Below the pieces are notes generated by a model. It had not been told where the DNA came from, ran no database searches, and saw nothing but the letters and a program-made list of their open reading frames with translations. Shown here piece after piece: positions 42,306-51,300 of a stretch of 64,000 nucleotides of DNA. Numbering within the stretch: the stretch's first letter is position 1; each line of letters opens with the position of its first letter. The stretch lies in contig NZ_VJYZ01000004.1 of assembly GCF_007018965.1 (NCBI RefSeq), forward strand, positions 62,001 to 126,000, in the 5' to 3' direction. Origin of the DNA: Paracoccus marinus. GTDB lineage: Bacteria; Pseudomonadota; Alphaproteobacteria; Rhodobacterales; Rhodobacteraceae. The position numbers were made by a program, and so were the translations under genes.

Positions 42306-43055
42306 TCAGGCCAGCTTCAGCGCGGAAAGCGTCGCCGCCGTCTCGGCCCGCCACCGCTGGCGCAATGTCTCGTTGTCGGTGTGGCGCAGGCCCATCGCCC
42401 GCAACCGGTCGAAGCGGTCGGACCCTGCCGGGCCGAACGTCTCGGCCACGCGCGGCATCCAGTAGGCGACGGACGCCGCCGCCGCGCCGCGTTCGGTCGC
42501 GGCAAGACGTTCCAGCCCCTCCAGCCCCAGCTCCATGTGCCGCCGCTCGCGCGGCAGAACGCCCCGCAGCACCTCGGCCAGCGGCTGGTAGGAACAGGCG
42601 GCGAGTTCGCCCACGGCATGCAGCGTGGCGGACCCCATCAGCACGTTCATCACCACCGCGTCGGTCCAGCCGGTCAGCGGATAGTGGAACACCGACAGCC
42701 GCATGTCGCCGCCCTGCCGTCGCGGGTCCACGTGGCCTTCGCGCGGGCCGCGGGCGGCCCAGTCGTGGGCGCGTTCGTACAGCGCCTTGTCGGTACCGAA
42801 GCCTTCCATCAGGTCCAGCACCCGCTCAGCGTGGTCCGCCTTTTCCAGCGTGATCCGGCTGGCGGCGATGCGTTCCCTGATCCCCGGCGCCCAGTTGATC
42901 GCGGCGGCGAATCCGGCCGACCCGGCAAGCTCGCTGTCCACGAAGGACGACATCAGCCGCAGCAGTTCCGCCCGGTAGCGCGGCGGCGCGTTCTCGGGCG
43001 AGGTCAGCCGCCCGCCCTGCGCGAGGTAGTCGCCGATCGGCATCTCATTCGTCAT
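42306..43055 (-). CDS. Extra phenylacetic acid catabolic (Paa_C-family) ferritin-like protein
   Basis: A 249-residue protein of the PaaA/PaaC ferritin-like family, separate from the operon's own paaA and paaC. Where PaaA has its first iron motif E-x-x-H (QDEAGH, 88-91), this one reads KADH (72-75), so a ligand Glu may be replaced by Lys, with a Glu just before it. The second motif is kept as ERRH (170-173). A middle HYPLTGWTDAVVMNVLM resembles PaaA's helical core. It may be a partly degenerate oxygenase subunit or regulator. ATG 43055 overlaps paaE by 11 bases. ATG 43043 is an alternative. Confidence 0.82.
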   Translation of the reverse strand: MTNEMPIGDYLAQGGRLTSPENAPPRYRAELLRLMSSFVDSELAGSAGFAAAINWAPGIRERIAASRITLEKADHAERVLDLMEGFGTDKALYERAHDWAARGPREGHVDPRRQGGDMRLSVFHYPLTGWTDAVVMNVLMGSATLHAVGELAACSYQPLAEVLRGVLPRERRHMELGLEGLERLAATERGAAAASVAYWMPRVAETFGPAGSDRFDRLRAMGLRHTDNETLRQRWRAETAATLSALKLA

Positions 43056-44121
43056 AGCTGAGCACCAGACGGTCCGACAGCGGGATGCACTGGCACGACA
43101 GGACATAGCCCGCGCGCACCTCGTAGTCCTCGAGCGCGTGGTTCACCTCCATCTCGACCTGCCCTTCCAGCACCTTGGCGCGGCAGGTCGAACAGACGCC
43201 CGCCTTGCAGGAATAGGGCGCGTCCATGTGGTGGGCGATGGCGGCGTCGAGGACGAAGGTGCCGTCCTTCGGCATGGTGAAGGTCCGCGTCGTGCCGTCC
43301 AGCGTCACCGACACCTCGCAGGCATGGGCGGCGGCGTCCGCCACGCGCGAGGCGGCGCGGGCCTTGGCGCGGCCGGGCTGGCCCGACGCGAACAGCTCGA
43401 ACCTGATCTGTTCGTCGGCAAGGCCGTGGCGGCGCAGGCTGTCGGCGATGGTCAGCATCATCGGCTCGGGCCCGCAGATGAAGGCGGTGTCCACGCTGTC
43501 CGCGTCGATCCACATGCGGAACAGCATGTCCATCTTTTCGGCGTCGATGCGGCCGGTGAACAGGTCGATCTCCTGCCCCTCGCTTTCCAGGATGTGGACG
43601 ATGGACAGGCGGCCGAGGTGAAGGTTCTTGAGATCCTCCAGCTCCTCGCGGAACATGATCGAGCCGGTCTGCCGGTTCGCATAGACCAGCGTGAAGCTGG
43701 ATCTCGGCTCGCGCGACAGCACCGTCTTGATGATCGACAGCAGCGGCGTGATCCCCGATCCGCCCGCAAAGCCCAGATAGCTGCGCGCCGCGTCGGGGGC
43801 GAGCGGGGTGTGAAAGCGGCCCTGCGGCGGCATCGCGTCCAGCGTGTCGCCGGGGCGCAGCATCTCGTTGGCCCAGGTCGAGAACGCGCCGCCCTCGACC
43901 CGCTTGATGCCCACGCGCAGGCAGCCTTCGTCCAGACCCGCGCAGATCGAATAGGACCGGCGCAGCTCGTCGCCGTCGAAGTCGCGGCGGAAGGTGAGGT
44001 ATTGCCCTTGGGTGAACGCGAACGCCGCCGCGTCCTCGGCCCGGGGGCGCAGGGTCAGGACGACGGCGTCGCGCGTCTCGCGACGGATGTCGGTCACTTC
44101 AAGGGGGTGGAAACGGGGCAT
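43045..44121 (-). CDS. paaE: Phenylacetyl-CoA epoxidase reductase PaaE
   Basis: A 358-residue reductase passing electrons from NADPH to the PaaA diiron centre. It has an FAD domain (about 1-105) with LRRSYSICAGL, an NAD(P) domain with GFAGGSGITPLLSIIKT and FICGPEPMML, and a C-terminal plant-type [2Fe-2S] ferredoxin with YSCKAGVCSTCRAK plus a last Cys in VLSCQC. ATG 44121 (MPRFHPLEV) has GAGAACC upstream. It lies downstream of paaD and overlaps the extra ferritin-like gene. Confidence 0.94.
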   Translation of the reverse strand: MPRFHPLEVTDIRRETRDAVVLTLRPRAEDAAAFAFTQGQYLTFRRDFDGDELRRSYSICAGLDEGCLRVGIKRVEGGAFSTWANEMLRPGDTLDAMPPQGRFHTPLAPDAARSYLGFAGGSGITPLLSIIKTVLSREPRSSFTLVYANRQTGSIMFREELEDLKNLHLGRLSIVHILESEGQEIDLFTGRIDAEKMDMLFRMWIDADSVDTAFICGPEPMMLTIADSLRRHGLADEQIRFELFASGQPGRAKARAASRVADAAAHACEVSVTLDGTTRTFTMPKDGTFVLDAAIAHHMDAPYSCKAGVCSTCRAKVLEGQVEMEVNHALEDYEVRAGYVLSCQCIPLSDRLVLSYDE

Positions 44122-44140
44122 TGGCGGTTCTCGGCCCTTT

Positions 44141-44662
44141 TCAGTGGCACTTGAAATAGTCGAAGGGCTCAAGGCAGTCGGTGCAGCGGTAGCTGGCCTT
44201 GCAGGGGGTCGATCCGAACTGGCTGATGCGTTCCGTCGCGCCCGATCCGCAGCGCGGGCAGGCGACGGTCAGGTTCGACCGCCCCGACAGCCGCGCCGCG
44301 CGGGCGGCGGTGCCGCCGTCCGACGCGGTGCCGTCGATGGGCGGGGCGATGCCATAGGCGCGCAGCTTCTCGCGCCCCTCGGGCGTCACCCAGTCGGTCG
44401 TCCAGGGCGGCGACAGGCGGCGTTCCAGCCGGACATGTTCCACCCCGCGGGCGCGCAGGCTGGTTTCGATGGCAAGGTCGATGAAGGCGGTGGCGGGGCA
44501 GCCGGAATAGGTCGGCGTCACCGCGACGACCAGCGTGCCGTCATGCCAGCGCACGTCGCGGACGATGCCGAGGTCGGTGACGGACACCACCGGGATCTCG
44601 GGGTCAGGGACGGCTGCGAGCCAGCCCCAGACCTCGGCTATGGAAGGCAGGGTCGTCTGCAT
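44141..44662 (-). CDS. paaD: PaaD, phenylacetyl-CoA epoxidase maturation factor
   Basis: A 173-residue DUF59 protein needed for epoxidase maturation. The DUF59 part has VPDPEIPVVSVTDLGIVRDV (about 18-37) and TPTYSGCPATAFI with the conserved Cys. The C-terminal zinc ribbon has two pairs, CPRC and CTDC, which mark PaaD proper as against SufT-like relatives. ATG 44662 has GGTAGG upstream and sits one base after the paaC stop. Confidence 0.93.
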   Translation of the reverse strand: MQTTLPSIAEVWGWLAAVPDPEIPVVSVTDLGIVRDVRWHDGTLVVAVTPTYSGCPATAFIDLAIETSLRARGVEHVRLERRLSPPWTTDWVTPEGREKLRAYGIAPPIDGTASDGGTAARAARLSGRSNLTVACPRCGSGATERISQFGSTPCKASYRCTDCLEPFDYFKCH

Positions 44663-44663
44663 C

Positions 44664-45539
44664 CTACCAGCTTGCGCCGGGATAGGCGCGCTGCAGGAAC
44701 TGCATTGGCGCAAGGATGAAGCCCAGATGCTCGGTGTGCCGCCCCTGCTTGCCGCCAAGATGAACGTCGAAGCGGACCTCGGGCCGGGTCAGCGTCGCCT
44801 CGGCCAGCACCTCGTCCACGGTGCGCTGCCAGTCGGGCTTCAGGTCCGAAAGCGCGGGCGCGATCCCGGCCGCCGCGACCGCGTCGTCCACCGCGTCGGC
44901 GGCGAACAGCTCGCCCGCATAGGGCCACAGCCGGTCCAGCGCATCCTGCATCCGGGCGTGGCTTTCATCGGTCCCGTCGCCCAGGCGCACCACCAGGTCC
45001 GACGAGCGTTCGAGGTGGTAGCTGACTTCCTTCAGCGCCTTGGCCGCGATCCCGGCCACGCGCGGGCTTGTCGATGCCGTCAGCCCCCTCAGCATCCCGA
45101 ACGCCCAGGCGTCGAACAGGAACTGCCGCACCAGCGTCACGGCCATGTCGCCGTTCGGCAGCTCGACCAGCTTCACGTTGCGAAACCTGAGCGTGTCGCG
45201 CAAAAAGGCGAGGTCGTCGGCCGTGCGCCCCTGCCCCTCGACCTCGGCCGCCAGTCCCAGCCATAGCTGGGCGTGGCCGATCAGGTCCAGCGCGGTGTTG
45301 GCGATCGCGATGTCCTCTTCCAGCGCGGGGCCGTGGCCGCACCATTCCGACAGGCGGTGGCCGAGGATCAGGGCGTTGTCGCCCATCCGGCACAGCCAGT
45401 CGAAGAACGCGGGCCGCAGCGCCACGTCGGCCAGATGCGGGTCGGCGACGTGCGGGTCGTCGTGGTGCGGCTGGGCGTCGGCGGCGGCGCGGGCCAGCGC
45501 CATCACGTCCGGCGTCCCCATATCGGGCAGCGACGGCAT
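44664..45539 (-). CDS. paaC: Phenylacetyl-CoA epoxidase structural subunit PaaC
   Basis: A 291-residue ferritin-like subunit that scaffolds PaaA. It has GDNALILGHRLSEWCGHGPALEEDIAIANTALDLIGHAQ (about 50-90) and AKALKEVSYHLERSSDLVVRLGDGT, both typical PaaC. Its start shares one base with the paaB stop (TAATG), indicating coupling. The order is paaX-A-B-C-D-E as in other proteobacteria. Confidence 0.95.
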   Translation of the reverse strand: MPSLPDMGTPDVMALARAAADAQPHHDDPHVADPHLADVALRPAFFDWLCRMGDNALILGHRLSEWCGHGPALEEDIAIANTALDLIGHAQLWLGLAAEVEGQGRTADDLAFLRDTLRFRNVKLVELPNGDMAVTLVRQFLFDAWAFGMLRGLTASTSPRVAGIAAKALKEVSYHLERSSDLVVRLGDGTDESHARMQDALDRLWPYAGELFAADAVDDAVAAAGIAPALSDLKPDWQRTVDEVLAEATLTRPEVRFDVHLGGKQGRHTEHLGFILAPMQFLQRAYPGASW

Positions 45540-45826
45540 TACATGTGGCCCACTTCGTCGGGGATGTCGTAGAAGGTCGGGTGGCGATAGACCTTGCTTT
45601 CCGCCGGGTCGAACAGCGGCCCTTTTTCGGACGGGCTGGATGCGGCGATGTCCACGGACCGCACCACCCAGATCGAGACGCCTTCCTTGCGCCGCGTATA
45701 GACGTCGCGGGCGTTGTTGATCGCCATCTCGGCGTCGGGCGCGTGCAGGCTGCCGACATGGCGGTGGTTCAGCCCGTGCTGGCCGCGGATGAACACTTCC
45801 CAGAGGGGCCATTCCTTGCGGGTCAT
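45539..45826 (-). CDS. paaB: Phenylacetyl-CoA epoxidase subunit PaaB
   Basis: A 95-residue small subunit that bridges PaaAC trimers. WPLWEVFIRGQHGLNHRHVGSLHAPDAEMA (6-35) and the C-terminal HPTFYDIPDEVGHM are diagnostic. The stop TAA shares its final base with the paaC ATG. paaA ends 11 bases upstream. Confidence 0.95.
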   Translation of the reverse strand: MTRKEWPLWEVFIRGQHGLNHRHVGSLHAPDAEMAINNARDVYTRRKEGVSIWVVRSVDIAASSPSEKGPLFDPAESKVYRHPTFYDIPDEVGHM

Positions 45827-45837
45827 CGTCGCCCCCC

Positions 45838-46833
45838 TCACTCTGCCGCGACAGCGGCGGCCGCGCGCCGGGCGGCCGATTTCTCGGCGTAAGCGTTGAG
45901 CCCGTCGCGGAACCACGCGCCGCGATCCCACGCGGTCCGCCGCGCCTCCAGCCGCTCGGCGTTGCAGGGGCCGTTCCCCTTCAGCACCTCGAAGAACTCC
46001 TCCCAGTCGGGCTCGGCGAAGTCGTAATGGCCGCGCCCGGCGTTCCAGATGCAGGTTTCGTCCGGGACGGTCAGGCCAAGGTATTCCGCCTGCGGCACCG
46101 TCTCGTCCACGAACTTCTGGCGCAGCTCGTCGTTGGTGTTCATCTTGATGCGCCACGCCATCGACTGCGCGGAGTGGACCGAGTCCTTGTCGGACGGCCC
46201 GAACATCATCAGCGCCGGCCCCCAGAAGCGGTTGAGCGCGTCCTGCGCCATTTCCTTCTGCTCGGGCATGCCCTGCGCCATCTTCATCATGATCGCGTAG
46301 CCCTGCCGCTGGTGGAAGCTTTCTTCCTTGCAGATGCGGACCATCGCCCGGGCGTAGGGACCGTACGAGGTGCGCTGCAACGGCACCTGGTTCATGATCG
46401 CGGCGCCATCGACCAGCCAGCCGACCGCGCCCATGTCGGCCCAGGTCAGCGTCGGATAGTTGAAGATCGAGCTGTATTTCATCGCCCCGGAATGCAGCCG
46501 GTCGAACAGCTCGTCGCGGCTGATCCCCAGCGTCTCGGCCGCGCTGTAAAGGTAAAGCCCGTGCCCGGCCTCGTCCTGCACCTTGGCCAGCAGGATCGCC
46601 TTGCGTTCCAGCGTGGGGGCGCGGGTGATCCAGTTGCCTTCGGGCAGCTGGCCCACGATCTCGCTGTGGGCGTGCTGGCCCATCTGGCGGACCAGCGTCT
46701 TGCGGTAGCCGTCGGGCATCCAGTCGCGCGGCTCGATCTTTTCGCCGCGGTCGATGCGGTCCTGAAAGGCGCGCTCCTCGGGCGACATCTCGGCCGCGGC
46801 GGTGCCTTCGGATTTGACCATCTGAGCGTACAT
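45838..46833 (-). CDS. paaA: Phenylacetyl-CoA epoxidase catalytic subunit PaaA
   Basis: A 331-residue diiron monooxygenase that epoxidises the ring of phenylacetyl-CoA using O2. Both iron motifs are intact: QDEAGH with E88 and H91, and CKEESFH with E171 and H174. [20 protein letters not shown] precedes the first. The tail is Ala-rich ([14 protein letters not shown]). ATG 46833 has CAGGGGG upstream. Its promoter and a likely PaaX operator lie in the 86 bases after paaX. Confidence 0.96.
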   Translation of the reverse strand: MYAQMVKSEGTAAAEMSPEERAFQDRIDRGEKIEPRDWMPDGYRKTLVRQMGQHAHSEIVGQLPEGNWITRAPTLERKAILLAKVQDEAGHGLYLYSAAETLGISRDELFDRLHSGAMKYSSIFNYPTLTWADMGAVGWLVDGAAIMNQVPLQRTSYGPYARAMVRICKEESFHQRQGYAIMMKMAQGMPEQKEMAQDALNRFWGPALMMFGPSDKDSVHSAQSMAWRIKMNTNDELRQKFVDETVPQAEYLGLTVPDETCIWNAGRGHYDFAEPDWEEFFEVLKGNGPCNAERLEARRTAWDRGAWFRDGLNAYAEKSAARRAAAAVAAE

Positions 46834-46862
46834 GGGCGCGTTCCCCCTGATCCGGTGCGGTC

Positions 46863-46917
46863 AATATAGCGCAGGAAACGTCACGAGAAAAGGACCGAGG
46901 TCAGAAATCTTGTGACG
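46863..46917 (-). promoter_or_regulatory. paaA promoter with inverted repeat, probable PaaX operator
   Basis: On the minus strand CGTCACAAGA and TCTCGTGACG form an inverted repeat with 10-base arms and one mismatch (46879-46888 and 46908-46917, plus coordinates). A TATATT -10-like box (46863-46868) lies downstream, with TTTTCT at 17-base spacing, so the repeat covers the -35 region. It starts 3 bases after the paaX stop. PaaX is the natural binder. Confidence 0.55.
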
Positions 46918-46919
46918 CT

Positions 46920-47789
46920 TCACGGGTCTGCTCGCATGACGGCGGCGCGGCGCTCGGTCTCGGGCGTCGCTTGCGGCAGAAGGCCGGTCGCGTCGGTGAA
47001 GCTACGGCCGACGAAGCGGTCGGCGCCGGGCGACAGGTCAAGGTAGATGCGGCGGAAGATGTCGCGCGCGCGGTCGCCCGGCCAGTCGGGGCCGAGCGCG
47101 TCGCGCGGCAGGCGCGGATCGGCCAGCGCGGCGTGGCGGTATTCGTCGATCAGCCGCAGCCGCAGCGCCAGCGCGTCCTCGTCTGCCAGCACCTCGGCCA
47201 GCCCCCGCGCCGCGTGGCGGGCGAAGCGGTCGGCGAAGGCGCGGTAGCTGCGGGCGACCTCGGCCAGCGGCCAGTGCTGCGCGGCGACGCCCGGCAGCGC
47301 GTCCAGCCCGGCGATCCCGTGCGCGGCCATCACCGCGCCCGCAGGCAGCGCCGCGCCGTCGCCCTGCGGCGCGATCATCACGTTCGGCCCCAGCGTCACC
47401 CACCCCGGCGGCGCGACCGCGCCCGCCTGCACCAGCGCGACGAGCCAGCCCTGCGACGGGGGCGGCGGCGCGAAGATGATCCGCGACGCCTGCCGGAACT
47501 CCGCCCGAGCGGGGTCCGACAGGCGGTAAAAGCTGCGCCGCCCGATCCGCTCGCCCACCAGCCGCCCCGCGCCCACGAGGCGCGAGACGGCGGTGCGGAC
47601 CAGGCTTTCGCTGATCCCGTGCCGGGCGCAGGTGTCGATAAGCGTCGCCATCGCCAGCGTCCCGCCGCGCGGCTCGACCACGTCGCCATAAATAGTGACG
47701 ATGAACGACGCCGCGCGCGGCGCGGTCCCGGCGAGAAGCGCGCGGACCGCGCCCTGCGTCGGCGGCTGGACCTGAGAGGTGACGGTCAT
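46920..47789 (-). CDS. paaX: Phenylacetic acid degradation repressor PaaX
   Basis: A 289-residue phenylacetyl-CoA-responsive repressor. The N-terminal winged helix contains TLIDTCARHGISESLVRTAVSRLVGAGRLVGERIGRRSFYRLS (about 49-91), the PaaX/YdeP type, followed by the PaaX central and C-terminal domains with RLRLIDEYRHAALADPRLP. It lies upstream of paaA on the same strand, with an 86-base gap holding an inverted repeat. Confidence 0.94.
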   Translation of the reverse strand: MTVTSQVQPPTQGAVRALLAGTAPRAASFIVTIYGDVVEPRGGTLAMATLIDTCARHGISESLVRTAVSRLVGAGRLVGERIGRRSFYRLSDPARAEFRQASRIIFAPPPPSQGWLVALVQAGAVAPPGWVTLGPNVMIAPQGDGAALPAGAVMAAHGIAGLDALPGVAAQHWPLAEVARSYRAFADRFARHAARGLAEVLADEDALALRLRLIDEYRHAALADPRLPRDALGPDWPGDRARDIFRRIYLDLSPGADRFVGRSFTDATGLLPQATPETERRAAVMRADP

Positions 47790-47932
47790 CTGCTGTGCGG
47801 CCAGGTGGTTGCGGCGTGGGTTCGCGCCGACTGTGACCTATGCGGACACGGGACGCCACCGGGGCGGGGTTCGACGGGGCGGGGCATCGGCCCTGACAAC
47901 GGTGAACCGGGGCGCCGAGCCGGGTCGCCGAA

Positions 47933-47963
47933 CCGGGGCGCTGCCCCGGACCCCGGGATATTT
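47933..47963. repeat. Hairpin/GATATTT repeat (single module)
   Basis: Hairpin CCGGGGC/GCCCCGG (47933-47949) is followed by ACCCCGG and GATATTT (47957-47963). This is the single outer module of the composite element at 28309. It lies between the DUF333-like lipoprotein gene and paaX, both on the minus strand, 20 bases after the lipoprotein stop, but oriented as if to end plus-strand transcription. Confidence 0.65.
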
Positions 47964-47982
47964 CGGCAAAGAAGAAGCGGCG

Positions 47983-48267
47983 TCAGAGGTCGTTGTGGCT
48001 GTTGATGAGGTCGGCGGTCGTGACCGTCCGGCCGTCGGGCAGCCGGCACAGATCGGCGCGGCGCCCGCCCGACACGCGCTGGATGACCGACCCGCCCATG
48101 CCGCTGCAATAAAGCGCCGCCGGATCGACCAGCGCGCCGCTGGCGCCCCCCGACCGCGCCGCCGGCTGGGACGACCCGCCGCAGGCCGCAAGGGACAGGA
48201 CGATCACGGGCAACAGGACGCGGCAGGCGAGAGGCAGGCAGTCGAGGCAGGCGGGGGCGCGGTTCAT
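47983..48267 (-). CDS. Small lipoprotein with a DUF333-like domain
   Basis: A 94-residue exported lipoprotein. The signal peptide is unusual in its three extra cysteines (APACLDCLPLACR) before the lipobox LSLAAC. The mature part ends in a DUF333-like module: YCSGMGGSVIQRVSGGRRADLCRLPDG, with paired cysteines and CRLPDG. Function is unknown. In E. coli the DUF333 proteins are short periplasmic or outer membrane lipoproteins. ATG 48267 is preferred because GGAG lies 7 bases upstream. It is flanked by dnaE and paaX. Confidence 0.75.
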   Translation of the reverse strand: MNRAPACLDCLPLACRVLLPVIVLSLAACGGSSQPAARSGGASGALVDPAALYCSGMGGSVIQRVSGGRRADLCRLPDGRTVTTADLINSHNDL

Positions 48268-48371
48268 CGGCATGCTCCGTCGGGAAGGGCGCGGTGGCGG
48301 CCACAGTGCCAAGCGCAACCGCAACGGGCAACGGATTTCGCAAGGGCGGCCCGTTCGGCGGGCGGCCCGCG

Positions 48372-51300
48372 CTATTCCTCGGTCACGTCGATCACCCCTT
48401 CGACCGCGCGCAGCGCCTGCCGCATCTTCGGGGTGACGGGGACGTTCTGGCCCACCTCGATGTCGTAGACCGCCGTCCCCTCGCGCACCCGCATCAGCAA
48501 GGGCCCGCGCCCGCGCGACGAGGCGCTGATTTCCGTGCTGACCACGCGCAGCCGGTCCAGCACCGCGACCGCCGTGCCCGCATCCGCGATCTCGACCGCC
48601 AGCTTGCCGGAGCCCGCGTCGGCCACCGCCTCTTCCAGCGGCTGGGCCATGCGGGCAAGCATCTTCACCTGCTCGCCCGACGGCTCGACGTTGACGGTCA
48701 GCAGCACGTTCTCGCCGGGTTCCAGATGCTGGCGCGCGGCGTCCAGCAGGTCGGAAAACACCGTCACCTCGTAAAGCCCGGTCGGGTCCGACAGCGTGAC
48801 AAAGGCGTAGCGCGTGCCCTTGGCGGATTTCTTTTCCGCCCGCGCCGCCACCGTGCCCGCGATCTGCGCGACCAAGGGTCCGCCAAGCGAGGCCGCCTGC
48901 ACCTCGGCCAGCGTCATCGCGCCCTTGCGCCGCAGCGCGGGAAGGTAATCGTCGAGCGGGTGCCCCGACAGATAAAAGCCGATCGCGGCACGTTCCTCGG
49001 CCAGCTTCTCGGCCGGCATCCAGACGCTGGCGAGCGCCGGGCGCGGCGGCGGCAGATCCTCGCCGCCGCCAAAGAGCGAGGACTGGCTGGACCGCGCCGC
49101 GTCCTGCACCGCAGCCGACCACGCGACCAGCGTGTCGAGCGATTTCAGCACCCGCGCCCGGTTCGCGTCCAGCTCGTCAAAGGCGCCCGCGCGGGCCAGC
49201 ATCTCAAGCGCACGCTTGCCGACCTGGCGCAGCGGCACCCGGCGGGCGAAGTCGGTGAGGTCGCAGAACGGACGGTCCCCCCGGGCCGCGACCAGCGTCT
49301 TCATCGCCTCGACGCCCACGTTCTTGAGCGCGCCGAGCGCATAGACGATCCGCCCCTGATCCACGCTGAACATCGGCTGCGAGCGGTTGACCGATGGCGC
49401 GATCACCTCTATCCCCATCTTGTCCACCTCGCGGCGATAGACGGCGAGCTTTTCGGTCAGGTGGATGTCGCAGTTCATGACGGCGGCCATGAATTCGACC
49501 GGGTGGTTCGCCTTGAGCCAGGCGGTCTGATAGCTGACCACCGCATAGGCCGCCGCGTGCGACTTGTTGAAGCCATAGTTGGCGAATTTTTCCAGCAGGT
49601 CGAAGACCTCGCCGGCCTTCTTCGCGTCCACGCCCTGCGCGACGCAGCCGTCCACGAACTTGGGCCGCTCCTTGGCCATTTCTTCGGCGATCTTCTTGCC
49701 CATGGCGCGGCGCAGCAGGTCCGCGCCGCCCAACGAATAGCCCGCCATGACCTGCGCGATCTGCATCACCTGTTCCTGATAGACGATGATGCCCTGGGTT
49801 TCGGCCAGGATGTGGTCGATGGTCGGGTGGATGGATTCCAGAGGGCGCAGGCCGTTCTTGACCTCGCAATAGGTCGGGATGTTCTCCATCGGGCCGGGGC
49901 GATACAGGGCCACCAGCGCGACGATATCCTCGATGCAGGTCGGGCGCATCCGGCGCAGCGCGTCCATCATCCCCGAGGATTCCACCTGGAACACCGCTAC
50001 CGTGCGGGCCGAGGCGAACAGGTCGTAGGTCCGCTTGTCGTCCAGCGGAATCAGGTTGATCTCGTCCACCGCACCGGCGGGCGGATCGTACAGCTGCCGC
50101 CCGTCGGCGGCGATGTGAAGGTGCCGCCCGCCGGCGCGGATCAGGTCCACCGCATTCTGGATGACAGTCAGGGTCTTGAGGCCCAGGAAGTCGAACTTGA
50201 CCAGCCCGGCCTGTTCCACCCATTTCATGTTGAATTGCGTGGCCGGCATGTCGGACCCGGGGTCGCGATACAGCGGCACCAGCTGGTCCAGCGGCCTGTC
50301 CCCGATCACCACCCCGGCGGCGTGGGTCGAGGCGTTGCGCAGCAGCCCTTCGACCTTTTCCGCGAATTCCAGCATCCGTCGGGTGTTCTCGTCGGCGTCG
50401 CGCGCCTCGCGCAGGCGCGGCTCGTCGGCCAGCGCCTTGGCGATGCTGACGGGCTTGACCCCTTCCAGCGGGATCATCTTCGACAGCTTGTCGCGCTGGC
50501 TGAAGCCCATGCCCAGCACGCGCCCCACGTCGTGAACCGCCGCCTTGGACAGAAGCGCGCCGAAGGTGATGATCTGCCCCACCTTCTCGCGCCCGTATTT
50601 CTGGCAGACGTAGTCGATGACCTCTTCCCGCCGGTCCATGCAGAAGTCGATGTCGAAGTCGGGCATCGACACCCGCTCGGGGTTCAGGAACCGCTCGAAC
50701 AGAAGGGAATAGCGCAGGGGATCGAGGTCGGTGATCGTCAGCGCATAGGCCACCAGCGACCCCGCGCCCGACCCCCGGCCCGGACCGACAGGGATCCCGT
50801 TCGTCTTGGCCCACTTGATGAAGTCGGCGACGATCAGGAAATAGCCGGGGAACCCCATCTGCTCGATGATCCCCAGCTCGAAGTCGAGCCTTGCGCCGTA
50901 TTCCTCGACGCTGACGGCGTGCGGGATGACGGCAAGCCGCGCGTCAAGGCCCGCGCGCGCCTGCCGGCGCAGCTCGTCCACCTCGTCATCGGCAAAGCGG
51001 GGCAGGATCGGCTTGTGCTTGGCCACGGCAAAGGCGCAGCGGCGGGCGATCTCGACGGTGTTTTCCACCGCCTCGGGCAGGTCCGCGAACAGCATGGCCA
51101 TGTCGCGGGCGGACTTGAAGTGGTGCTGCGCGGTCAGGCGGCGGCGCGGCCCCGGCTGGTCCACCATCGCCCGTTCGCGGATGCAGATGAGCGCGTCGTG
51201 GGCGCCGAACATCTCGGGCTTGGGAAAATACACGTCGTTGGTGGCGACCAGCGGCAGGCCCAGGTCATAGGCGATGTCGATCATCGGCCCTTCGGACGCG

